NCBI GenBank assembly: GCA_947259235.1
Contig: CAMYLL010000053.1
Span: forward strand, 1-11,831
DNA from: an uncultured Pseudodesulfovibrio sp.
Lineage (GTDB): Bacteria; Desulfobacterota; Desulfovibrionia; Desulfovibrionales; Desulfovibrionaceae
Direction: 5' to 3'
DNA length: 11,831 nucleotides
The notes beneath the pieces were generated by a model. It was given only the letters and a program-made list of their open reading frames with translations. It had not been told where the DNA came from and made no database searches. A program made the position numbers and the translations under genes. Below are positions 6,112 through 11,831 of this stretch, piece after piece; the stretch's first letter is position 1; each line of letters starts with the position of its first letter.

Positions 6112-6597
6112 CTAGTGCGCCCCGCCGTAAAGCAGCGGCTTGAAGTCAAAGGCGGCGACCCGATCGGGATTGTGACAGTGCTCGCAGTCGGAAACCTGCA
6201 GCTTGCCCTGAATCAGTTCCGAATCCCCGCCGGACTCGACATGGTCGTAGCCCGGGCCGTGGCAAACCTCGCATCCGGCATCGGCCAGTTCCGGCGTCGC
6301 CTCGAAGCTTACAAACCCGCCGGGCTTGCCGAACCCTGTGGCGTGACAGACGAAGCATTCCTCCAGCTCCGCCTTGGTCAGATCATTGGCCATGACCTTG
6401 ACGGAATGACCGGATTTGGCCTTTTTGGAAAATTTCTTGTAATTCTCGTATTCGCTTTCGTGACAATCCGCACAAGCTTCAGATCCCACGTACTGCCCAG
6501 AATTGGACCGAACGGTCGACGTCATCATGATAAAGGCAACGACCGATGCGGAAAAGAAGAGCAGGCAACTCCTTGACCACGCAGAAGAAAACAACAT
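6112..6597 (-). CDS. Membrane-anchored tetraheme cytochrome c
   Basis: A 161-residue c-type cytochrome with four CxxCH sites, at residues 42-46 (CADCH), 81-85 (CFVCH), 109-113 (CEVCH) and 138-142 (CEHCH). The YVGSEACADCH opening and the CEVCHGPG segment resemble the cytochrome c554-like multiheme family. A hydrophobic N-terminal stretch (about 11-25) preceded by Arg is a signal peptide or uncleaved anchor, so the hemes lie in the periplasm. ATG 6597 is chosen because GGGGGTGG precedes it; an in-frame ATG at 6621 would add eight residues but lacks a ribosome binding site. It is the first gene of a unit with the heme chemoreceptor, which suggests an electron-transfer or sensing partnership; that is inference. 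No catalytic motif is recognised. Confidence 0.88.
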   Translation of the reverse strand: MLFSSAWSRSCLLFFSASVVAFIMMTSTVRSNSGQYVGSEACADCHESEYENYKKFSKKAKSGHSVKVMANDLTKAELEECFVCHATGFGKPGGFVSFEATPELADAGCEVCHGPGYDHVESGGDSELIQGKLQVSDCEHCHNPDRVAAFDFKPLLYGGAH

Positions 6598-6675
6598 TAA
6601 CCACCCCCGGTAAACGTCCATGGCAAGAGACTATGCAAGAACCAACTTGCTTATCGCCCAAGAGAACTACATGGG

Positions 6676-6704
6676 TCTATAGATGGTTTTTTCGATCAGG
6701 TAAA
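6676..6704 (-). promoter_or_regulatory. Candidate sigma-70 promoter for the cytochrome-dcrA unit
   Basis: On the minus strand TTTACC (6704-6699), a 17-nt spacer and TATAGA (6681-6676) match -35 and -10 consensus at four of six positions each. It lies in the 119-bp (counted from the 6621 ATG) gap after purL, about 70 nt upstream of the chosen cytochrome start. No PerR-like box is present. Confidence 0.45.
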
Positions 6705-6740
6705 GTGGGTTGCCCCTCTTCGCCCGCCTCGTAAAACCTT

Positions 6741-9737
6741 TTACCAATCAAGTGTTTTCTTGAAGGCCGAGGCCAGATCGTGAACCCCTTCACGCAGTAT
6801 TCCGGCCTGTCCGTCGACAACGGCCAGCTCGCCGGAATCCGTGACCTCGCCCACAGGGGCGACTATCTGCCCGGCAAACGCGGCCTCGAAGTCCTGGCGG
6901 CGGGCGGCGGGCACGGAAACCACCAGACGGCTCGCGGATTCCGAATACAGCACACCGGTTGGGGACAGCTCGCCGTTGACCGGCACGGCGGACAGGTCCA
7001 ACCGCGCGCCCAGGCGTCCGCCCAGGCACATCTCGGCCACGGCCACGCCCAGACCGCCGTCGGAGCAGTCATGACAGGCGCTGACAAACCCAGCCTGGAT
7101 GGCCGCAAAGAGCGTCTCGTACCGACTCTTGGCAGAGAGCAGGTCCACCTGGGGCACGCGATCGTCGGCGAATCCGAGCTCCGAGGCGATCTCGCTGCCG
7201 CCGAACTCGGGCCGGGTCAGGCCCAGGACATAGATGACGTCGCCCGGGGACTTGAAGTCCGAGGTGACGCACTTGTTGACGTCCGGGATGACGCCGATGA
7301 CCGAAAAAAGGACCGTGGGCGGGATGGAAATCTTGCGTCCGCCGCCCTTGTAGTCGTTCTTCATGGAGTCCTTGCCCGAGACGCAGGGCACGCCGAAGCC
7401 GAGGCAATAGTGTGCCAGCGCCTGGTTGGCGCGAACCAGCTGGGCAAGCTTGTAGCGGCCGTCAGGAGTGGTCTCGGACTGAACCGGGTCGCACCAGCAG
7501 AAGTTGTCGCAGCCTGCCATATAGCTGACGTCGCCACCCACGGCCACGGCGTTGCGGATGGCCTCGTCGATGGCGTTGGCCATCATCCAGTAGGTGTCGA
7601 GGTCGGAATACTGAGGGCAGATGCCGTGGGAAACCACCAGTCCGCGCTCGCTGCCCAGCTCGGGCCGGATGACGCCCGCGTCCGAGGGACCGTCGGCCTT
7701 CACGCCCACCATGGGCTTGATGGCGCTCTTGCCCTGGACTTCATGGTCGTACTGCCGGACCACGTACTCCTTGGAACAGATGTTCAGGCGGCCGAGCATG
7801 GACTTGAGCAGCGCGCCCTGGTCCGAGGGTTCGGGCATCGGCTCGGCAACGATCTCGGGCCGTTCCCAGACGGCGCTCAGCTCCATCTGGGGCACGCCCT
7901 CGTGGAGAAACGCCATGTCCAGGCAGGTGACCATCGTGTCGCCGTAGCGGACCAGGTACTTGCCGGAATCCGTAAACGTGCCGAGCACCGTGGACTCCAC
8001 GTCCATCTCGGCGGACAAGGCCAGAAACTCGTCGATCTTCTCCGGGGGCACGGCCATGGTCATGCGCTCCTGGGCCTCGGAGATGAGGATTTCCCAGGGC
8101 CGCAGGCCGTCATACTTCAGCGGCGCCTTGGCCAGGTCCATCTCGAACCCGCCGGAATCCTCCGCCATCTCGCCCACGGAGGAGGACAGGCCACCCGCGC
8201 CGTTGTCGGTGATGGCATTGTACAGGCCGCGATCGCGGGCACGCATGAGAAAGTCGTACATCTTGCGCTGGGTGATGGGGTCGCCGATCTGTACGGCGGT
8301 GGCCGGGCTGCCCTCGTGCAGCTCCTCCGAGGAGAAGGTCGCGCCGTGGATGCCGTCGGCGCCTATGCGGCCGCCGGACATGACGATAAAGTCGCCGGGC
8401 AGGGCCAGCTTCTCATGGGAGGGGCGGCCCGCCACAGTGACCGGCATGGTCCCGATAGTACCGCAGTAGACAAGGGGCTTGCCCAGGTAGCGCTCGTCAA
8501 AGACGATGGAGCCGTTGACGGTGGGGATGCCGGACTTGTTGCCCCCATGCTCCACGCCCTCGCGCACGCCCTCGAAGACGCGGCGCGGGTGCAGCAGCCT
8601 GGGCGGCAGCTCGCCCTCGTGGAAAGGCGAGGCAAAGCAGAAGACATCGGTATTGCACAGCAGGTTCGCGCCAAGGCCGGTTCCCATGGGGTCGCGGTTG
8701 ACGCCGACAATGCCGGTGAGCGCTCCGCCGTAAGGGTCCAGGGCCGAAGGCGAGTTGTGGGTCTCCATCTTGACGCAGATATTGATGGTCTCGGAAAAGG
8801 CGATGACGCCCGCGTTGTCCTTGAACACGGACAGGCAGTAGTCGCCGTGGGGACCGGAGGCCGCGTTGCGCTCGCGCAGGGACTTGGTCGACCCCTGGAT
8901 GAAGGTCTTGTACAGGCTGGAGAACTCGGACGTCTTGCCGGTCTCGCGGTTCTCGTAGGCTATTTTCGCGCTGAATATCTTGTGTTTGCAGTGCTCGGAC
9001 CAGGTCTGGGCCAGGACCTCGATCTCGGCATCGGTGGGCTCGCCGGTCAGGCCGACGCGCTCGCGCTCGGCGCGCACGGCCGGGTCTGCATAGTAGGCGC
9101 GAATGTCGTGCAGCTCGCGCAGGGACAGGGCCAAGGTGTTGGCCCGGGAAAAATCCATCAGCTCGGCGTCCGTCATGGTGGAAAGCGGCACGGAGGCCAC
9201 CTCGTCGCTGGCCTGGCCCGTGACCCGGGCGGCCTTGGCCTCGAAACCGGGCGACGCGGTCCACTGGGCGGCGGACTTGCACTCGAAGCGCTGGATCAGC
9301 TCGTTGGCCAGCAGATCCGTGGCGATATGGTGCGCGCCCGCTTCATCCAGGTCGGCCCGCAGCAGATACTGGCGGGAGGTGTAGACCTTGACCTGTTCAA
9401 GTCCGGCCTTGTCAAGCCCGAGGACGACGCCCAGGGTTTCGCGGGCGGTGCGGCCCTCGTTATCCGTGACCCCGGGGCGGAAGCCCACTTCGAGGATCCA
9501 GTCAAAATCGCGGGCCAGGGGGGACAGGGAGACCTCGTGCAGGACCGGGTCGTGCAGCGCGGCCCGCTCCAGGGCCAGGTCCACCTGAGCCTGGGTCAGC
9601 CCCTCCAGGGTGAAGACCGAGACGACGCGGACGTCGCCGACGTCCATCCCGAGCTCGCTCTTGATCTTCCGGGCGACTTTCTCGCCCACCACGTCACGGA
9701 CGCCCTCTTTAAGCCCGACAACGACACGGCACAGCAT
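6741..9737 (-). CDS. purL: Phosphoribosylformylglycinamidine synthase (PurL with PurS-like N-terminus)
   Basis: A 998-residue cytoplasmic enzyme of purine synthesis that converts FGAR, ATP and an amide nitrogen to FGAM. The first 150 or so residues (MLCRVVVGLKEGVRDVVGEK onward) resemble PurS-type domains. The FGAM synthase core follows: TWSEHCKHKIF (245-255), KMETHNSPSALDPYGGA (323-339), GGNKSGIPTVNGS (398-410), DNGAGGLSSSVGEMAED (511-527), and later YDHEVQGKSA and GVPCVSGKDSM in the second half. It ends shortly after the second AIR-synthase-like half, with no C-terminal glutaminase, so ammonia should come from a separate PurQ encoded elsewhere. The start is ATG 9737 after AAGGAG; 17 further in-frame residues upstream overlap the preceding terminator and are rejected. 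It follows the polyprenyl synthase gene, separated by a strong terminator. Confidence 0.95.
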   Translation of the reverse strand: MLCRVVVGLKEGVRDVVGEKVARKIKSELGMDVGDVRVVSVFTLEGLTQAQVDLALERAALHDPVLHEVSLSPLARDFDWILEVGFRPGVTDNEGRTARETLGVVLGLDKAGLEQVKVYTSRQYLLRADLDEAGAHHIATDLLANELIQRFECKSAAQWTASPGFEAKAARVTGQASDEVASVPLSTMTDAELMDFSRANTLALSLRELHDIRAYYADPAVRAERERVGLTGEPTDAEIEVLAQTWSEHCKHKIFSAKIAYENRETGKTSEFSSLYKTFIQGSTKSLRERNAASGPHGDYCLSVFKDNAGVIAFSETINICVKMETHNSPSALDPYGGALTGIVGVNRDPMGTGLGANLLCNTDVFCFASPFHEGELPPRLLHPRRVFEGVREGVEHGGNKSGIPTVNGSIVFDERYLGKPLVYCGTIGTMPVTVAGRPSHEKLALPGDFIVMSGGRIGADGIHGATFSSEELHEGSPATAVQIGDPITQRKMYDFLMRARDRGLYNAITDNGAGGLSSSVGEMAEDSGGFEMDLAKAPLKYDGLRPWEILISEAQERMTMAVPPEKIDEFLALSAEMDVESTVLGTFTDSGKYLVRYGDTMVTCLDMAFLHEGVPQMELSAVWERPEIVAEPMPEPSDQGALLKSMLGRLNICSKEYVVRQYDHEVQGKSAIKPMVGVKADGPSDAGVIRPELGSERGLVVSHGICPQYSDLDTYWMMANAIDEAIRNAVAVGGDVSYMAGCDNFCWCDPVQSETTPDGRYKLAQLVRANQALAHYCLGFGVPCVSGKDSMKNDYKGGGRKISIPPTVLFSVIGVIPDVNKCVTSDFKSPGDVIYVLGLTRPEFGGSEIASELGFADDRVPQVDLLSAKSRYETLFAAIQAGFVSACHDCSDGGLGVAVAEMCLGGRLGARLDLSAVPVNGELSPTGVLYSESASRLVVSVPAARRQDFEAAFAGQIVAPVGEVTDSGELAVVDGQAGILREGVHDLASAFKKTLDW

Positions 9738-9763
9738 CTGGATACTCCTTCTTGGAAAACTGA

Positions 9764-9803
9764 AAATAAAAACCGGCCCGCCTCGCACTTGCGACCGGGC
9801 CGG
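9764..9803 (-). terminator. Rho-independent terminator between the polyprenyl synthase gene and purL
   Basis: CCGGCCCG (9773-9780) pairs with CGGGCCGG (9796-9803), with an inner TCGC/GCGA stem. On the minus strand it is followed by TTTTTATTTTC. It fills most of the 73-bp gap before purL, leaving about 27 bp to the purL ATG, so purL needs readthrough or a promoter inside the upstream gene. Confidence 0.88.
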
Positions 9804-9810
9804 CCTGAAA

Positions 9811-10779
9811 TCACTTGGTTCTGGTCAGCACGAAATCAGCGGCCTGGCCGAGCACCGTCAGCTCCTCGCCGGGCGGAAAACCGCTCAGACACGCCTTGGC
9901 CCGCTCGACATAGACGGCGGCCTCGGCACGGGTGCGATCCGAATAGCCGCCCTCCTGCACCTGGGCCAGGATGTCCGCGTACTGCTCGTCGCTCAGGGAG
10001 CCGTCGACCATGGCCTCAAGGAGCGCGCTACTCCCGGCCTCGTCGGCGTCCTCCATGAGCAGGATCAGGGGCAGGGTCACCTTGCCTTCCTTCAGATCGC
10101 CGCCCTCGGGCTTGCCCGTCTCCGAGGTGGGCGAGGCGTAGTCCAGGGCGTCGTCCACCAGCTGGAAGGCGATGCCCAGGTTCAGGCCGAACTCACCGGC
10201 CGCGTCCTCCTGCTCCGGGTTCGCTCCGGCCAGGGCCGCGCCGCAGCGGCAGGCGCACTCGATGAGCCGGGCGGTCTTGCCGATGATGATCTCCATGTAG
10301 GTGGCGCGGTCCAGAGACGGGTTCTTGGAGAACTGGATCTCCTCGATCTCGCCCACCGCAGTCTCCATGATCCCGCGAGCCAGCAGCCAGGAGAGCCGGG
10401 CGTTGCCGTAGCGGGCGCCCATCTCGTTGGCCAGGGCCAGCAGCACGTCGCCCGCCAGGATGGTCTCGGTACGGCCGAAGACCAGATGCGAGGCGACCCG
10501 GCCGCGCCGCAGTTCGGCGTCGTCCAGGTAGTCGTCATGCAGCAGGGTGGCCGAATGGAGCAGCTCCAGGGAACAGGCGATGGCGTGGTAGTCGTCCCGC
10601 TCATAGCCCATGGCGCGGGCGAAGAGCAGGGTCAGCATCGGCCGGATCCGCTTGCCGCCGGAGCCGATGATATGCTTGGCGACATCCCGGACCAGCCCGC
10701 TCAGGGCCTCGGCTTCGGCGTCGAGAAATTCGTTGATCCCGGGGAGTTCCCTCTGGAAGTAGCGCAGCATTTCGTTCAT
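9811..10779 (-). CDS. ispB: Long-chain polyprenyl diphosphate synthase
   Basis: A 322-residue trans-prenyltransferase that adds isopentenyl diphosphate units to an allylic primer, probably making the menaquinone side chain. Visible motifs are GGKRIRP (41-47), the first aspartate-rich motif D82-D83-x2-D86 followed by RRG (91-93), GKTA (167-170), the second aspartate-rich motif D209-D210-x2-D213 in QLVDDALDY, and KEGKVTLP (230-237). The residues four and five before the first motif are Thr78 and Ala77, small side chains that permit long products. Chain length cannot be read directly; six isoprene units would fit the MK-6 known in Desulfovibrio. The start has only a weak AAAAGA site, and an in-frame ATG three codons later is possible. 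It lies 42 bp after the futalosine hydrolase gene, a second menaquinone gene, so an operon is likely. Confidence 0.92.
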   Translation of the reverse strand: MNEMLRYFQRELPGINEFLDAEAEALSGLVRDVAKHIIGSGGKRIRPMLTLLFARAMGYERDDYHAIACSLELLHSATLLHDDYLDDAELRRGRVASHLVFGRTETILAGDVLLALANEMGARYGNARLSWLLARGIMETAVGEIEEIQFSKNPSLDRATYMEIIIGKTARLIECACRCGAALAGANPEQEDAAGEFGLNLGIAFQLVDDALDYASPTSETGKPEGGDLKEGKVTLPLILLMEDADEAGSSALLEAMVDGSLSDEQYADILAQVQEGGYSDRTRAEAAVYVERAKACLSGFPPGEELTVLGQAADFVLTRTK

Positions 10780-10821
10780 ATCTTTTAAGTATGTCAGGTT
10801 GCGGTTGAGTAGTAAAGCGTT

Positions 10822-11520
10822 CTACTTCCCGGTGAACAGCTGCCGGGCGGTCTCGCCAAGGGTTCGCAGCGCGCCCTTGAGGTCCCAGTCCTCGGCCCAG
10901 CGCGAGCCGACCAGATTCGAGACGGTCCGCACTTCGAGAAAAGGCAGGCCCGCCTGCATGACGGCAAAGGCCAGGGCAAAGCCCTCCATGTTCTCCACGT
11001 CCCCGTTGCAGGCGGTCTTGAGCCATCCGGCCCTGTCCGCCGATCCGGTCACGGCGCTGACGGTGACCCCGGCGGCCCGACCGCTGGACGCGGGCAGGGA
11101 CAGCCCCATGGCCTCGGCATCGTTGACCGGGTTGAGCTGGATGCGGTTCCACACGGCCACGCCGCGCACCTCGCCCTGGGGAAAGCCCACGCCCTTGGGG
11201 TCCACACGGCCGTCCTCGTCGAGCAGGCCATACTCCGGCCAGGTCTCCTGCCAGACGAAGCAGCTCGAACCCAGCGGAAATTCCTCCACGTCGTAGGCCC
11301 CGGCGATACCAAGGTTGACCACGCCGGTGACGTCCGGCCGACTCAGCAGCCGCCCGGCGGCCAGGGCCGAGTTGACCAACCCGACGCCAGAGACGGCGAG
11401 CAGCAGGTCATGCCCGCCGAGGGAGAGCTCGACCACCTCGCCCTGGGCCACGGCCGGAACCCCGGCAAAACCGAGGGCGGACTGCATTTCCTTGGACGTT
11501 GCGGTGATGACTGCGAGCAT
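10822..11520 (-). CDS. mqnB: Futalosine hydrolase (menaquinone synthesis)
   Basis: A 232-residue nucleosidase of the PNP/UDP phosphorylase superfamily. It is predicted to cleave futalosine to hypoxanthine and dehypoxanthine futalosine in the futalosine route to menaquinone. Motifs: ITATSKEMQ with E11 as candidate acid, VSGVGLVNS (43-51), LGIAGAY (70-76), VENMEGFA (175-182) and RTVSNLVG (198-205). The related MTA/SAH nucleosidases have a catalytic Asp in the last motif (SD); here it is Asn202, as is usual for futalosine hydrolases, which argues against MTA/SAH nucleosidase. The ATG follows AAGGGG. The adjacent polyprenyl diphosphate synthase supports the menaquinone assignment. MTA/SAH nucleosidase remains the alternative. 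Confidence 0.88.
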   Translation of the reverse strand: MLAVITATSKEMQSALGFAGVPAVAQGEVVELSLGGHDLLLAVSGVGLVNSALAAGRLLSRPDVTGVVNLGIAGAYDVEEFPLGSSCFVWQETWPEYGLLDEDGRVDPKGVGFPQGEVRGVAVWNRIQLNPVNDAEAMGLSLPASSGRAAGVTVSAVTGSADRAGWLKTACNGDVENMEGFALAFAVMQAGLPFLEVRTVSNLVGSRWAEDWDLKGALRTLGETARQLFTGK

Positions 11521-11591
11521 GTGTTCCCCTTGCGGCGGATGGCCGTTTCATGATGAGTGCAGGATGTGCAAAGCGCCCTTGTGAAGAGCGC

Positions 11592-11636
11592 GAAAACCGG
11601 GCGCGGCGGGCCGCTTGTCCTGCGGTCGCCGCGCCC
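11592..11636 (-). terminator. Terminator after the nucleotide-sugar dehydrogenase gene
   Basis: GGGCGCGGCG (11599-11608) pairs perfectly with CGCCGCGCCC (11627-11636), with an inner CCGC/GCGG stem. On the minus strand it is followed by GGTTTTCG, a short T-run. It lies 18 bp after the stop of the right-edge gene and about 70 bp before mqnB. Confidence 0.7.
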
Positions 11637-11654
11637 TGAAAATATGTTTTTCGA

Positions 11655-11831
11655 CTACAGCCGCCAGCAGTCCATGCCCTCGGCATCCAGGGCGGCGCGG
11701 TCGAAGAACCCCTTGACGTCCACCACCAGGGCGCGGGCCGGGTCGGCGAACCACCCCTTGATCTCGGCCAGGGGGATGTCCCGGTACGGCTCATGGGCCA
11801 CGGCCAGGATGAGGGCGTCCAGCCCGCGCAG
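11655..11831 (-). CDS. Nucleotide-sugar dehydrogenase, C-terminal fragment (partial)
   Basis: The last 58 residues of a protein that continues beyond the right edge. The segment DALILAVAHEPYRD, then ALVVDVKGFFDR and the end GMDCWRL match the C-terminal domain of UDP-glucose/UDP-N-acetylhexosamine dehydrogenases (TviB/WbpA-like), whose tails typically read VDVKG.FD...YWRL. These NAD-dependent enzymes oxidise C6 of a UDP-sugar to the uronic acid for surface polysaccharide synthesis. The catalytic cysteine and NAD-binding domain lie outside the window, so substrate cannot be told. TAG at 11655-11657 is followed by a terminator, so this is the end of its transcript. Confidence 0.82.
   Translation of the reverse strand: MRGLDALILAVAHEPYRDIPLAEIKGWFADPARALVVDVKGFFDRAALDAEGMDCWRL

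Noticed and set aside
6622..6740. Sigma-54 promoter upstream of the cytochrome gene
   Set aside because: GG and GC dinucleotides occur but never at the required -24/-12 spacing; a sigma-70-like pair fits better.
6731..6744. GTAAAACCTTTTAC palindrome at the purL stop as a terminator
   Set aside because: It is an AT-rich 6-bp stem with a 2-nt loop and no T-tract; it is too weak and overlaps the stop codon.
9738..9788. 17-residue N-terminal extension of PurL
   Set aside because: It would translate the terminator T-tract and stem, while ATG 9737 has AAGGAG at good spacing.
6780..10058. 1092-codon plus-strand frame opposite purL
   Set aside because: The length is explained by the stop-poor complement of a GC-rich gene. 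The minus strand has all FGAM synthase motifs.

Overview
The window looks like chromosome from a Desulfovibrio-type sulfate reducer (Desulfovibrio, Pseudodesulfovibrio or a close relative). The evidence is GC-rich coding sequence with strong Shine-Dalgarno sites, and a gene set typical of that group: rubrerythrin, two-iron desulfoferrodoxin, rubredoxin, rubredoxin:oxygen oxidoreductase, a c-heme chemoreceptor of the DcrA type, a multiheme cytochrome c and a futalosine-pathway nucleosidase. The genus is an inference from gene content. Every recognisable gene is on the minus strand except a 3' fragment of an unidentified plus-strand gene at the left edge, which converges on roo. I see no mobile element, CRISPR array, tRNA or rRNA.

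Region 1 (about 190-3870) is an oxygen and peroxide defence island. In transcription order, right to left, it reads perR, rbr (rubrerythrin), dfx (superoxide reductase), a two-domain rubredoxin, and roo (flavodiiron oxygen reductase). The PerR-like regulator keeps all five residues expected of the peroxide-sensing metal site. perR and rbr each have a promoter of the same build: -35 TTGACT, a 17-nt spacer, and a -10 embedded in a near-identical 15-bp inverted repeat that is the likely PerR operator. Downstream, terminator-like hairpins sit just before the rubredoxin gene and between rubredoxin and roo, so the cluster may be graded rather than uniformly transcribed. The enzymes form one pathway: superoxide to peroxide (Dfx), peroxide to water (Rbr), O2 to water (Roo), with rubredoxin as electron carrier.

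Region 2 (about 4030-6705) is a two-gene unit: a small membrane-anchored tetraheme cytochrome c followed 9 bp later by a DcrA-like methyl-accepting chemotaxis protein with a periplasmic CxxCH heme site. It is probably a redox or oxygen sensing module that complements the defence island behaviourally.

Region 3 (6741-11831) is housekeeping: purL (purine synthesis, with a PurS-like N-terminus and no glutaminase), a long-chain polyprenyl diphosphate synthase and a futalosine hydrolase (menaquinone side chain and head group, adjacent), then the 3' end of a nucleotide-sugar dehydrogenase at the right edge.

The points most worth a second look are the unbroken fusion of an unusual CX4C rubredoxin to a canonical one that keeps its own internal ribosome binding site, the duplicated PerR promoter/operator architecture, the hairpins inside the defence cluster, and the cytochrome/heme-chemoreceptor pair.
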